Assembly (NCBI RefSeq): GCF_002872335.1
Contig: NZ_NJAG01000026.1
Coordinates: forward strand, 1-64,000
DNA: 64,000 nt
Source of the DNA: Siphonobacter sp. BAB-5405
Lineage (GTDB): Bacteria > Bacteroidota > Bacteroidia > Cytophagales > Spirosomataceae
Direction: 5' to 3'
Part shown: positions 44,360 through 53,174 of the stretch, piece after piece
How the letters are laid out: every line of letters begins with the position of its first letter
Numbering within the stretch: the first letter of the stretch is position 1
Notes under the pieces: model-generated
Told to the model about the DNA's origin: nothing
The model's input: the letters and a program-made list of their open reading frames with translations, nothing else
Databases searched by the model: none
Program-made: the position numbers and the translations under genes

Positions 44360-44833
44360 TTATTCCGTAACGACGGGTTCTGTTTTCCGTAGTTGCCAGG
44401 TTACCCCCAGCCAGCTACGGAAATTACCCGTTTTGAAATCCTGACGTGAATACGGCGTCAGCTCAAAGGAGATACCCAGCTGAGGGACTTTAACCAGTGG
44501 CGTAACCCGCGTACCAACGCTGAGAAAATAACCCTGCACCAACCGCGTTTTGGAATCGACCAGCTTGCCTACAATTCCCATATTTGCCCCTACACCGGCA
44601 TAAAACAAATGCTGGGGCTTACGAACAAACGTTACCATTGGAGCCAGTTCGGTGTTGAGGGAAGAAAAAATGGAATTTGTCTGAAAACGAGCTTCCCCCC
44701 AGATCCGATGACGGGGATTACTACTGACCGTCAATACACTGTTAAAGGGATAATAGCCGACTACGACCTGAGCACACAGCGACTGAAAAGCCGACGTCAG
44801 CAGCAGTCCACTCACCAGGTAAAGAAATTTCAT
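44360..44833 (-). CDS. Small outer-membrane beta-barrel-like protein
   Basis: 157 residues from the ATG at 44833 (MKFLYLVSGLLLTSAFQSLCAQ signal peptide). The frame begins 18 bases earlier with TTG, which is less likely. The mature part has alternating polar and aromatic residues with strand-like repeats ('HLFYAGVGANMGIVGK', 'GYFLSVGTRVTPLVKV', 'QLGISFELTPYSRQDF'), suggesting a porin-like barrel of about eight strands. Function unknown. Ends at the bidirectional terminator. Confidence 0.75.
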   Translation of the reverse strand: MKFLYLVSGLLLTSAFQSLCAQVVVGYYPFNSVLTVSSNPRHRIWGEARFQTNSIFSSLNTELAPMVTFVRKPQHLFYAGVGANMGIVGKLVDSKTRLVQGYFLSVGTRVTPLVKVPQLGISFELTPYSRQDFKTGNFRSWLGVTWQLRKTEPVVTE

Positions 44834-44910
44834 ACGTGAACGTTTTATCAAAAGTACGATTCTCTGGTCCTCATTAGCTAGGGATTTGGGAATTTGGCTC
44901 TTGCCTTGCC

Positions 44911-44918
44911 TACCTTTG
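44911..44918 (+). promoter_or_regulatory. Putative flippase promoter -7 element
   Basis: TACCTTTG matches TAnnTTTG, 44 bases before the proposed ATG; a TTTG at 44885-44888 lies 22 bases further upstream. Its position upstream of 44963 supports that start over the in-frame TTG at 44894. Confidence 0.55.
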
Positions 44919-44962
44919 CGGAACGTACACGAGAATATTCTGCCAGGTACGGAAAGACTTGT

Positions 44963-46498
44963 ATGGGTGTTTTGAAGAAACTAGCCAGTGACACGGCTCT
45001 GTATGGTGTCAGCAGTATTCTGGGTCGGGTGATTGGCTATCTGCTGGTACCTCTGCACACGGCCGTATTTGGTCCCGGACCTTTGGCTGAACAGGTAACG
45101 TACTTTCTTTGGGTGGCCTTACTCAATGTCATTTACGTTTTCGGGATGGAGACTACCTTTTTCCGTTTTGCTTCCCGGGAGAAGGAACGTTTTCAGGAAT
45201 TCTACAACCTGTCGATTACGGCCATTCTGACGATCAGCTGCATTGGCTCGGGGATGATCATTCTGCTTTCTTCATCCATTGCCAATGAATTTGGGTATCC
45301 GGGCCGGGGGCAGCTGGTTTCCTGGCTAGCCATTATTATGGTCATCGATGCTCTGGTCGCCATCCCCTACGCCCGGATCCGACTCGGAAAACGTCCCCGG
45401 AAGTTCGTCGCCATTCGCGTTTCCAATATCGTCCTCAACGTGGGGCTGAATTTCTATTTTCTCTGGTTTTGTCGAAACATTCACGAAGGTAATTTTCTGC
45501 CTTTTCTGAAAGGCACCTGGTTGTTTAATTACAATCCTGCGTTAGGGGTAGGTTATATCGTTTTCGCGAATCTTATTGCCAATCTGGCCACGATTCCCAT
45601 GTTATGGGGAGAGCTTCGGGATTTTCGATTTCGCTGGGACTGGAATGCCTTCAAGCCCATGTGGATCTACGCGTACCCTATCCTTATTCTGGGCCTGGCG
45701 GGTAATTTCAATCAGCTTTTTGACCGACTGGTGCTCGAACGCTGGTTGCCCTCAGGATTCTATCCGGGGCGCACTTCGAAGGAAGCTTTAGGAATTTACG
45801 GCAATGTATACAAGCTTTCCATTTTTATGAGTCTGGTGATTCAGTCATTCCGTTACGCGGCTGAACCCTTCTTTTTTTCCAAAGCGGAAGATAAAAATGC
45901 TCCGAGTGTATTTGCGGATGTCATGAAATGGTTTGTGATCGTCTCGGTAGTAATCTGGGTAGTTGTTTCGCTGAATCTGGATCTGGTGGCTCATTTGTTC
46001 CTGCGGCGGAAAGAATACTGGGAAGGTTTGCCCGTCGTACCCGTTTTATTGCTGGCGAACCTGTTTCTGGGCGTGTACTACAACTTAACGGTCTGGTTCA
46101 AACTTTCGGATAAAACGCAATACGGTACCCTACTAACGTTCATTGGAGCGGCGGTTACCCTGGTTGCGAACTTTGTGCTGATTCCCTGGCTTGGCTATTT
46201 AGGTTGTGCGATTGCTTTTGCTCTTTCCTGCCTGGTGATGATGGTAACCTGTTATGTGTTGGGCGACAAATATTATCCCATTCCGTATCACGTCGCTTCA
46301 GCCGTGGGGTATATCGGGGCAGGTGGATTATTAATTGGACTCTCTTCCTTATATACGTTCTCTAATCTCTTCGTTTCTGCCCTGGTGCATGGCCTGTTAG
46401 TGGTAGGCTTTCTGGTGGGTATACTGGTTGTCGAGCAAAATGCGTTACCACCCACCATCCGGAAAAAATTAAAGTTTTTACCCGCTAAAAATGGGTAA
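44963..46498 (+). CDS. Oligosaccharide flippase / polysaccharide biosynthesis protein
   Basis: 511 residues from the ATG at 44963 (MGVLKKLASDTALYGVSSILGRVIGYLL). About 13-14 membrane segments and the N-terminal motif 'YGVSSILGRVIGYLLVPLHT' place it in the MOP superfamily (Wzx/MurJ-like flippases). Probably moves lipid-linked saccharides across the inner membrane for exopolysaccharide, O-antigen or a similar polymer. No glycosyltransferase genes are adjacent, so the substrate is open. The frame upstream to 44894 covers the promoter and is rejected. Confidence 0.9.
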   Translation: MGVLKKLASDTALYGVSSILGRVIGYLLVPLHTAVFGPGPLAEQVTYFLWVALLNVIYVFGMETTFFRFASREKERFQEFYNLSITAILTISCIGSGMIILLSSSIANEFGYPGRGQLVSWLAIIMVIDALVAIPYARIRLGKRPRKFVAIRVSNIVLNVGLNFYFLWFCRNIHEGNFLPFLKGTWLFNYNPALGVGYIVFANLIANLATIPMLWGELRDFRFRWDWNAFKPMWIYAYPILILGLAGNFNQLFDRLVLERWLPSGFYPGRTSKEALGIYGNVYKLSIFMSLVIQSFRYAAEPFFFSKAEDKNAPSVFADVMKWFVIVSVVIWVVVSLNLDLVAHLFLRRKEYWEGLPVVPVLLLANLFLGVYYNLTVWFKLSDKTQYGTLLTFIGAAVTLVANFVLIPWLGYLGCAIAFALSCLVMMVTCYVLGDKYYPIPYHVASAVGYIGAGGLLIGLSSLYTFSNLFVSALVHGLLVVGFLVGILVVEQNALPPTIRKKLKFLPAKNG

Positions 46499-46789
46499 AA
46501 GTCTAAATAATGGATTTATTGTACTATTTTTGTGATTCTTCACAAAAAAATAATACAAAGATTTAAGGCTTATCTTCCAAATTAGATTTGGTGAAGGAGG
46601 GGTTTTCAGCTCTATTTTTTGAAAGTATTGTTAAAATCTGTTAAAACCGCGTCAGAAGGGCTCCGGCACGGCTTAACGTTTTTGGTATTTTGCTGGAAGA
46701 GATTAATTTTGAATGCTACAATAAAAAAAAAACACGGATAGGAGATACTACATGAAGCACAGCTTTACGTTAACTAAACTGGAAAGTAA
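46499..46789 (+). promoter_or_regulatory. Long leader of the sigma-factor operon with promoter and possible uORF
   Basis: A -7 element TATTTTTG at 46525-46532 would give a leader of about 250 bases. It contains a hairpin CCAAAT/ATTTGG (46577-46591, extended by CTT/GAAG). Near its end is a short reading frame starting at the ATG 46752, preceded by GGAGA (46741-46745). It encodes 38 residues (MKHSFTLTKLESKWQKS...), stops at 46868, and overlaps the sigma gene start out of frame. Leader regulation is inferred. Confidence 0.45.
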
Positions 46790-47389
46790 ATGGCAAAAGT
46801 CCAATTTAGCGACAGTGAGCTGGTTTCGCTGTACATCCGTGGAAATGAGCGTGCCTTTGAGCATTTAGTCAATCGCTATAAATCGAAGGTTTACACGACT
46901 ATTTACCTCATCGTTAAGGATTCATTCGTTGCAGAAGATCTGACACAGGATACCTTTATTAAGGCTGTGGATACGCTGCAATCGGGTAAATACAACGAAG
47001 AAGGTAAATTTCTTCCCTGGATCGTCCGAATCGCCCATAACCTCGCTATTGATTACTTCCGCCGGGAGAAACGCTACCCTGAAGTGGTGTTCGAGGACGG
47101 CAGCAATGTGTTCAATACGCTGGAATTTGCGGACGATTCAATCGAGTCGGCCACGATTCGAAAAGAAACGTATGAACACCTGAAAGAACTCATTACGCGG
47201 CTTCCCGAGCCGCAACGTGAAGTGCTGGTGATGCGGCATTACGAAGACATGAGTTTTCAGGAAATTGCTGACGCCACGGGCGTTAGTATTAACACCGCCT
47301 TAGGCCGTATGCGTTATGCTCTCATTAACTTACGGAAAATGATGAGTAAACACGTTCGGACGTATGATACAAACCTTTACACAAAATGA
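46790..47389 (+). CDS. RNA polymerase sigma-70 family (ECF) sigma factor
   Basis: 199 residues. Region 2 (about 20-90) has 'YKSKVYTTIYLIVKDSFVAEDLTQDTFIKA' features (-10 recognition and core binding), and region 4 (about 135-185) has the helix-turn-helix 'QEIADATGVSINTALGRMRYALINLRKMM'. The spacing fits an ECF factor. The regulon is unknown. Its last 26 bases overlap the start of the next small gene, which suggests translational coupling and a possible anti-sigma role for that product. Preceded by a long leader. Confidence 0.93.
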   Translation: MAKVQFSDSELVSLYIRGNERAFEHLVNRYKSKVYTTIYLIVKDSFVAEDLTQDTFIKAVDTLQSGKYNEEGKFLPWIVRIAHNLAIDYFRREKRYPEVVFEDGSNVFNTLEFADDSIESATIRKETYEHLKELITRLPEPQREVLVMRHYEDMSFQEIADATGVSINTALGRMRYALINLRKMMSKHVRTYDTNLYTK

Positions 47390-47615
47390 CATTCTTCGGT
47401 ACGCATACGAAGAAACCAGCACGGAAGAAAACCAGCAGATCGAAGAACTGCTCATGCACGACCATGAGTTACTGCTCTTCTATCTGGATATCATGGATCT
47501 GAAAGCCGGCTTAAATAAAGTAGAGCTGCAGCCATCCACCCGCGTTACTGATACTATTCTGGAATACTCGCGAGTGAGTCGCCAGAAGAACCAATCCCGT
47601 CAGCAATCGTACTGA
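47364..47615 (+). CDS. Small acidic protein overlapping the sigma factor gene; possible anti-sigma partner
   Basis: 83 residues, overlapping the sigma gene by 26 bases. The first 50 residues are helical and acidic ('DILRYAYEETSTEENQQIEELLMHDHELLLFYLDIMDLKAGL'), like the N-terminal helices by which anti-sigma factors bind ECF sigmas, but there is no membrane segment and no zinc-binding His/Cys motif. The tail is basic and Gln/Ser-rich. Similar small partners of sigma factors occur in Bacteroidota. Role in sigma control is inference from position. The end of the gene is part of the operon terminator stem. Confidence 0.7.
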   Translation: MIQTFTQNDILRYAYEETSTEENQQIEELLMHDHELLLFYLDIMDLKAGLNKVELQPSTRVTDTILEYSRVSRQKNQSRQQSY

Positions 47616-47635
47616 TTCAGCGGGATTGGTTTTTT
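47591..47635 (+). terminator. Terminator embedded in the end of the small gene
   Basis: CCAATCCCG (47591-47599) pairs with CGGGATTGG (47621-47629), followed by T6. The inner TCAG/CTGA can pair too. The 5' arm lies inside the coding sequence and the stop codon (47613-47615) is in the loop. A second, weaker hairpin with T8 lies at about 47649-47681, just before the nth start. Confidence 0.85.
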
Positions 47636-47685
47636 ATTATCTTCGCGTACCCCCTCTCTCTTCGGGAGTCGGGGTTTTTTTGCTT

Positions 47686-48357
47686 ATGACCAAGAAAGAA
47701 CGTTACGCTGGTGTACTGGCGTACTTTACCGAACATTTTCCCCAGCCCGAAACCGAGCTGAATTACCGAAATCCTTACGAGCTGCTCGTATCCGTAATCT
47801 TGTCAGCCCAGTGTACCGACAAACGCGTCAATTTGGTGACGCCTGCTCTGTTCGAGCAGTTTCCAACGCCCGAATTGCTGGCTCTGGCTTCGGCCGATGA
47901 GGTCTTTACGTACATTCGATCCATTTCGTATCCAAACAATAAGGCCAAACATTTGGTTGGAATGGCAAGGATACTGGTCGAAGAGTTTGGAGCGGAAGTG
48001 CCCGTCCGGATTGAAGATTTACAGAAAATGCCGGGCGTGGGTCGGAAGACAGCAAATGTGATTGCCTCGGTTATTTATAACCAGCCAACCATGGCGGTCG
48101 ACACCCACGTGTTTCGGGTATCGCACCGGATAGGGTTGGTTAGCAAAACGGCTACGACGCCTTTAGCCGTTGAAAAAGAGCTGATGAAGTACATTGCCAA
48201 GGAGCTGGTCCCGAGGGCTCATCACTGGCTGATTTTGCACGGGCGATACGTTTGCGTAGCCCGTTCGCCCAAGTGCCTGGAATGCCCGCTGACGGAATTT
48301 TGTCAGTACTTTCAGAAAAATCTCCTGGTACCTGGCGGAAGGAAGTTAAACGAATAA
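47686..48357 (+). CDS. nth: Endonuclease III
   Basis: DNA glycosylase/AP lyase that removes oxidised pyrimidines. 223 residues from the ATG at 47686 (MTKKERYAGVLAYF). The helix-hairpin-helix 'MPGVGRKTANVIASV' (about 115-129) contains the catalytic Lys; the catalytic Asp is in 'AVDTHVFRV' (about 140-148). The C-terminal [4Fe-4S] cluster motif is complete: C-x6-C-x2-C-x5-C in 'CVARSPKCLECPLTEFC' (about 190-206). The frame extends upstream through the terminator hairpins and is rejected there. Confidence 0.97.
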   Translation: MTKKERYAGVLAYFTEHFPQPETELNYRNPYELLVSVILSAQCTDKRVNLVTPALFEQFPTPELLALASADEVFTYIRSISYPNNKAKHLVGMARILVEEFGAEVPVRIEDLQKMPGVGRKTANVIASVIYNQPTMAVDTHVFRVSHRIGLVSKTATTPLAVEKELMKYIAKELVPRAHHWLILHGRYVCVARSPKCLECPLTEFCQYFQKNLLVPGGRKLNE

Positions 48358-48430
48358 TTGCTGAAGGAGAACGGTTTTTTGTGCACTTTTGCCGAAGTCC
48401 GATTTATCTACAAGCGTACGCATACATCCT

Positions 48431-49213
48431 ATGTTTAATCTTACACCGGCCGTACGAATTATCCTGATTCTTAATGTAGCGGTATTTGCTGCTCAGAACC
48501 TGTTAGTACCCAATCTGGATGAATTGCTGGGACTGCACAATTTCAGTTCTCCGCTTTTCAATCCGATTCAGATGGTTTCGCACATGTTCCTGCATGGCAA
48601 TCTAGGGCATATTTTCAGTAATATGTTCGCCCTGATTATGTTTGGTCCAGGACTGGAGCAATTGTGGGGTACCAAACGATTTACCTTTTTTTATCTATTT
48701 ACGGGAATTGGAGCAGGCCTACTGTATTCGGGAATCAACTACTATGAGATAAGCCAGTTGAAAGAAGCGGCTCTGTTGTTCATTCAAGACCCCGATCCCA
48801 CAAACTTCGTAGGTTTTGTGAACGATTACGCCCCTCAGCTCAATTCAATACCTGAAGTGCGACGGTACCTGGAAAATCCGGACGTAGCTCTGTACCAAAA
48901 TCAGTGTATTTATTTGACGAAGCAGTACGTGAGCTTAGCGTTAAATGCTCCGATGGTGGGGGCTTCCGGAGCTATTTTCGGATTACTAATGGCCTTTGGG
49001 ATGTTGTTCCCAAATACTACGTTGTTTTTGTTATTCATTCCCTTTCCAATCAAGGCTAAATATTTTGTAGCTTTATATGGAATATTTGAGTTATACTCTG
49101 GTTTACACCGCACTCCCGGCGATAACGTGGCACACTTTGCTCACATCGGCGGAATGCTTTTTGCTTTTATTTTAATTCGGTACTGGGCCGGGCAACGGAA
49201 AAATTTCTATTGA
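48431..49213 (+). CDS. Rhomboid family intramembrane serine protease (1)
   Basis: 260 residues from the ATG at 48431; the upstream TTG at 48389 is rejected because it adds a hydrophilic extension. Six or seven membrane segments. Catalytic Ser in 'MVGASGAIFGLLMAFG' (about 178-193, GxSG) and catalytic His in 'HFAHIGGMLFAFI' (about 235-247). The loop motif 'HMFLHGNLGHIFSNMF' (about 52-67) is typical of active rhomboids. Cleaves membrane proteins within the bilayer. It is followed 100 bp later by a second rhomboid, so the two form a tandem pair. Confidence 0.93.
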   Translation: MFNLTPAVRIILILNVAVFAAQNLLVPNLDELLGLHNFSSPLFNPIQMVSHMFLHGNLGHIFSNMFALIMFGPGLEQLWGTKRFTFFYLFTGIGAGLLYSGINYYEISQLKEAALLFIQDPDPTNFVGFVNDYAPQLNSIPEVRRYLENPDVALYQNQCIYLTKQYVSLALNAPMVGASGAIFGLLMAFGMLFPNTTLFLLFIPFPIKAKYFVALYGIFELYSGLHRTPGDNVAHFAHIGGMLFAFILIRYWAGQRKNFY

Positions 49214-49313
49214 TCAGGCATTATTTTTTTCAAGATTTACAGGAGCCGTATGCGTTAGCTTTCATGACTAACTATAGGGTAACCATGGGAACTATTAACG
49301 CTATTTTTTAGCT

Positions 49314-50219
49314 ATGAGCGGCTTTGTCGACGATATCAAGGAGGCTTTTTCCAGAAGAGACAATGGGTTGATTCAGTTGATTCTGATCAACGTTTTTGTA
49401 TTCTTGGTTTTGTTAGTAATTCAGGTAAGCTTTAGTCTGGCCGGAAAACCGGGTATCTACGGGATGATTCTCGACCAGATAGCGATGAAACCTAATCTAG
49501 GCCACATTCTCTATAAACCCTGGACCCTACTGACGTACTGCTTCGTCCATCAGCAGGTACTGCATATTTTATTCAATATGCTGTTTCTCTTCTGGTTTGG
49601 TCAACTGGTGCAGGAGTATCTGGGAAGCCGTCGGCTGGTGAGTATTTACCTGCTGGGCGGCATTTTTGGTGGCTTGATCTATCTGACCTTATACAATGTA
49701 GTTCCTTATTTTCAGGCCAATCTGGAAGAACTGAACATTGGAGCTTCGGGAGCGGTATACGCCGTAATGCTCGGAGCGGCCACACTGTTACCAAACTATA
49801 CCTTTCACGTATTGATTATTGGTCCCGTTCGGATCAAATACATTGCAGCTTTCTGCGTCATTGTTTCGTTTGCCCAGATTCCGGGTACGAATGCGGGCGG
49901 AAACATTGCTCACCTGAGCGGAGCTTTATTTGGTTATTTGTACATCCGAATGCTACGTCGGGGCATTGATCTGGGTCAGCCTGTCGAAGCCGTACTGGAT
50001 TTTTTCAAACGCCTGTTTGCCCGCGAACCTCGCCCCACGATGCAGGTCAAGTACCGATCACAAACGCGGACGAGCTTCACAACGTATAGTACCACTACGG
50101 AGGATTATCCCGGCGATGAAGAAATAGACGCGATTCTGGACAAGATCTCGAAATCCGGCTACGAAAGTCTTACGCGGGAAGAAAAGCAGAAGCTTTACAA
50201 AGCCAGTCAGAAGAATTAA
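49314..50219 (+). CDS. Rhomboid family intramembrane serine protease (2) with C-terminal tail
   Basis: 301 residues. Core of six membrane segments with catalytic Ser in 'IGASGAVYAVMLG' (about 142-154) and His in 'NIAHLSGALFGYLYI' (about 196-210); 'CFVHQQVLHILFNMLFLFWFG' is the usual loop-helix. A cytoplasmic tail ends in 'EIDAILDKISKSGYESLTREE', a conserved helical segment found at the end of many Bacteroidota rhomboids. Paralogous to the preceding gene, but clearly diverged. Followed by a strong terminator. Confidence 0.93.
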   Translation: MSGFVDDIKEAFSRRDNGLIQLILINVFVFLVLLVIQVSFSLAGKPGIYGMILDQIAMKPNLGHILYKPWTLLTYCFVHQQVLHILFNMLFLFWFGQLVQEYLGSRRLVSIYLLGGIFGGLIYLTLYNVVPYFQANLEELNIGASGAVYAVMLGAATLLPNYTFHVLIIGPVRIKYIAAFCVIVSFAQIPGTNAGGNIAHLSGALFGYLYIRMLRRGIDLGQPVEAVLDFFKRLFAREPRPTMQVKYRSQTRTSFTTYSTTTEDYPGDEEIDAILDKISKSGYESLTREEKQKLYKASQKN

Positions 50220-50227
50220 AGGAAGCA

Positions 50228-50251
50228 CCCCTCGCCTAACGAGGGGTTTTT
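50228..50251 (+). terminator. Rho-independent terminator
   Basis: CCCCTCG (50228-50234) pairs with CGAGGGG (50240-50246), 5-base loop, then T5. Confidence 0.9.
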
Positions 50252-50298
50252 CAATGCGGGATACGAAGGATTATACGGTACCTAACCGGTTTTTACCG

Positions 50299-50306
50299 TA
50301 CCTTTG
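50299..50306 (+). promoter_or_regulatory. Putative dxs promoter -7 element
   Basis: TACCTTTG matches TAnnTTTG. The leader before the dxs ATG would be about 135 bases. I see no thiamine-riboswitch-like conserved core in it. Confidence 0.5.
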
Positions 50307-50447
50307 TCCTCGTTTTTACCAAAACCCACGTTAGCCTACGAAACATTTCGTGACTTTCAAGGGTTTAAGACTCACAGTTCATCTATGAATCATGGAATGA
50401 GCGAGTGCTAACGAGTAACTCATTCAGTTCCTGAATCCCCTTATGCA

Positions 50448-52376
50448 ATGCTTATTACGCCTGGTCCTTTGCTAGCTCAAATTGACACCCCTGAGGAATT
50501 GCGGAAGTTGGATAAATCGCAGTTGGTTCAGGTCTGCCAGGAGTTACGTCAATTCATTGTTGATAATGTCTCCGTCTACGGCGGACACTTTGGAGCTAGC
50601 TTAGGAGTCGTAGAGCTCACGGTAGCCCTGCACTACGCCCTGCATACGCCCGAAGATCAGATTGTTTTTGACGTGGGGCACCAGGCTTACGGCCATAAAA
50701 TTCTTACCGGTCGCCGTAATCGCTTTCATACCAACCGTTTCTACGGGGGGCTTTCGGGTTTTCCCAAACGCAAGGAAAGCCACTATGATGCCTTTGGTGT
50801 GGGACACTCTTCTACGTCGATTTCAGCGGCCTTGGGCATGTCGGTAGGAGCCTTGCACAACGGCAATACCCAACAGCAGCATGTAGCCATTATTGGCGAT
50901 GGGGCTCTGACGGGAGGTATGGCCTTCGAGGCCATGAACCACGCAGGTTCGCTGAAGGACACGAATTTGCTGATTGTCCTCAATGACAATTGCATGAGTA
51001 TCGATCCGAACGTAGGAGCTCTGAAGGATTATCTAACCGATATTACCACGTCTCATACCTACAATCGGGTCAAAGATGAAGTCTGGAACCTGCTCGGTAA
51101 AATGAGTAACTTCGGACGGACGGCTCAAGAGATCGTTTCGAAAATCGAAAACGGTCTTAAAGCGACGCTACTGCATCAGAGTAATCTTTTCGAATCCCTG
51201 AATTTACGGTATTTCGGTCCCGTAGACGGGCATGATGTCGATCATCTGACCGAAATTTTCTCGGATCTGAAAGCCATTCCGGGGCCCAAAATCCTGCACT
51301 GCGTAACCGTCAAGGGCAAAGGATACGGTCCGGCCGAGAAGGATCAGACTAAATGGCACGCTCCCGGAAAATTCGACAAGATTACCGGAGAGATTTTCAA
51401 GAAAGTATACGAGAAACCTCAACCACCGAAATATCAGGAAGTCTTTGGTAATACTTTGGTGGAACTGGCGGAACAGAATGCTAAAATCGTAGGCGTAACC
51501 CCCGCCATGCCGAGTGGTTCTTCCATGAATATCATGATGAAGGCCATGCCGGAACGGGCGTTCGATGTGGGCATTGCGGAACAGCATGCGGTTACGTTTT
51601 CAGCGGGTATGGCCACGCAGGGCCTGACGGTATTCTGTAACATCTATAGTACCTTCATGCAACGGGCCTACGATCAGGTCGTACACGACGTTTGTATTCA
51701 GGAGTTACCCGTCGTTTTCTGTCTGGACCGGGCTGGTTTTGCCGGAGCCGACGGACCGACGCACCACGGAGCGTACGACATCGCTTTTATGCGTTGCATT
51801 CCCAATATGATCGTAGCCTCTCCGATGAACGAACAGGAGCTACGGAACCTGATGTATACCGCTCAAAGTGACAGCGTACAATCCGGTACTCAATCCATCA
51901 CAATCCGGTATCCCCGGGGCGAAGGCGTGATGCCCGACTGGCGTACGCCCTTCGAACTGATCGAAATCGGTAAAGGTCGTAAGGTACAGGATGGCGAAGA
52001 AGTTGCGATTCTGACCATCGGTCCGATTGGTAATTACGTATCTAGTGCCTGTCAGCTACTCGAAAAAGAGGGCTTGACCCCCGCTCATTACGATCTGCGT
52101 TTTGTGAAGCCGTTAGACGAAGCTCTGTTACACGAAGTGTTCCAGAAGTTTGATAAAGTCATTACGGTAGAAGATGGCTGTCTGATGGGAGGTATGGGTT
52201 CAGCCGTAGTGGAATTTATGACAGAACATGGGTATACGGCTAAAGTAAAACGACTGGGCATTCCGGATCGCATCGTTGAACACGGCGAGCAGCTTGAATT
52301 GCACCGGGAATGTGGGTTTGATCCCGAGGGAATCGCCCGAGCCGTACGCGAACTGGCGGTTTTGACTTTAGTCTAA
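50448..52376 (+). CDS. dxs: 1-deoxy-D-xylulose-5-phosphate synthase
   Basis: Thiamine-diphosphate enzyme condensing pyruvate and glyceraldehyde-3-phosphate, the first step of the non-mevalonate isoprenoid pathway. 642 residues. N-terminal domain with 'DVGHQAYGHKILTGR' (about 70-84) and the TPP/Mg motif 'GDGALTGGMAFEAMNHAG' (about 149-166) with 'NDNCMSI' (about 179). Pyrimidine-binding domain with 'GIAEQHAVTFSAGMA' (about 372-386), and a C-terminal transketolase-like domain from about 500. Complete. Confidence 0.97.
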   Translation: MLITPGPLLAQIDTPEELRKLDKSQLVQVCQELRQFIVDNVSVYGGHFGASLGVVELTVALHYALHTPEDQIVFDVGHQAYGHKILTGRRNRFHTNRFYGGLSGFPKRKESHYDAFGVGHSSTSISAALGMSVGALHNGNTQQQHVAIIGDGALTGGMAFEAMNHAGSLKDTNLLIVLNDNCMSIDPNVGALKDYLTDITTSHTYNRVKDEVWNLLGKMSNFGRTAQEIVSKIENGLKATLLHQSNLFESLNLRYFGPVDGHDVDHLTEIFSDLKAIPGPKILHCVTVKGKGYGPAEKDQTKWHAPGKFDKITGEIFKKVYEKPQPPKYQEVFGNTLVELAEQNAKIVGVTPAMPSGSSMNIMMKAMPERAFDVGIAEQHAVTFSAGMATQGLTVFCNIYSTFMQRAYDQVVHDVCIQELPVVFCLDRAGFAGADGPTHHGAYDIAFMRCIPNMIVASPMNEQELRNLMYTAQSDSVQSGTQSITIRYPRGEGVMPDWRTPFELIEIGKGRKVQDGEEVAILTIGPIGNYVSSACQLLEKEGLTPAHYDLRFVKPLDEALLHEVFQKFDKVITVEDGCLMGGMGSAVVEFMTEHGYTAKVKRLGIPDRIVEHGEQLELHRECGFDPEGIARAVRELAVLTLV

Positions 52377-52403
52377 TCGATAAGAAATTAGTAGAATGCT
52401 GTG

Positions 52404-52432
52404 AAAGCCCGTTCCTTAGGAATGGGCTTTTT
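52404..52432 (+). terminator. Rho-independent terminator after dxs
   Basis: AAAGCCCGTTCC (52404-52415) pairs with GGAATGGGCTTT (52419-52430), one wobble, 3-base loop, then TT. Confidence 0.88.
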
Positions 52433-52445
52433 ACTTGGTATTTAA

Positions 52446-52453
52446 TACATTTG
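52446..52453 (+). promoter_or_regulatory. Putative promoter of the sulfite-oxidase-like operon
   Basis: TACATTTG matches TAnnTTTG, 22 bases before the ATG at 52476. Confidence 0.5.
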
Positions 52454-52475
52454 AAGTAGAAGAAGCTCAATTGCC

Positions 52476-53174
52476 ATGGAACAGTCACCCGACGAAAAAC
52501 TGGAGCGTATCATCGAAGCCCGGATGAAGCTTAAAGCCCGGTTCGAAGAACGCATGAACAATACACCGTCCATCGCTGACGAACGGCCGCAGGGAAAGGG
52601 CCCGACGAATCGCCACGGAATGCCGCAAGCCCCTGTTGGACAAACCATTACGCAAAAGTGGCCCGTACTGGATTTAGGTTACCACCCCGATATTTCACTG
52701 GATCGCTGGCGATTGACCATCGACGGTGAAGTGGAACATCCCGTTGTACTGAAATGGGACGATTTCATGGCGTTGCCGCAAACGGAAGATACCTCCGATT
52801 TTCACTGTGTAACGACCTGGTCGAAGCTGGACATGGTCTGGAAAGGCGTTCGGCTCATGGATTTGGCGGCTCTGGTACAACCCAGGGAAACGGCTACGCA
52901 TCTGTTGTGCTACGGCTACGACACTTACACCACGAACGTTTCGTTGGAGGAAGCCCTGAAACCCGACGTATTGCTGGCACATACCGTATACGACGAACCG
53001 CTCGCCCTCGAACATGGCGGTCCGGTCCGGATGATTACGCCCCAGCTGTACGCCTGGAAAGGATCGAAATGGATCAAACGGATTCAGTTTTTACCGCAGA
53101 ATAAATTAGGTTTTTGGGAAGAGCGGGGGTATTCCAATACGGCTTATCCCTGGCGTAACGACCGCTATAGCTGA
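52476..53174 (+). CDS. Sulfite oxidase-like molybdopterin-dependent oxidoreductase
   Basis: 232 residues, a compact enzyme with only the molybdopterin-binding domain (about 55-220). The Mo-ligand Cys is in 'SDFHCVTTWSKLD' (about 107-119), and 'MITPQLYAWKGSKWIKRIQF' (about 188-207) is the conserved end of the fold. There is no signal peptide and no heme or dimerisation domain, so a cytoplasmic enzyme is likely. Substrate unknown; the family includes sulfite-oxidase and MsrP-like enzymes. The stop overlaps the start of the chagasin-like gene by one base (TGATG), so the two are coupled. Confidence 0.88.
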   Translation: MEQSPDEKLERIIEARMKLKARFEERMNNTPSIADERPQGKGPTNRHGMPQAPVGQTITQKWPVLDLGYHPDISLDRWRLTIDGEVEHPVVLKWDDFMALPQTEDTSDFHCVTTWSKLDMVWKGVRLMDLAALVQPRETATHLLCYGYDTYTTNVSLEEALKPDVLLAHTVYDEPLALEHGGPVRMITPQLYAWKGSKWIKRIQFLPQNKLGFWEERGYSNTAYPWRNDRYS

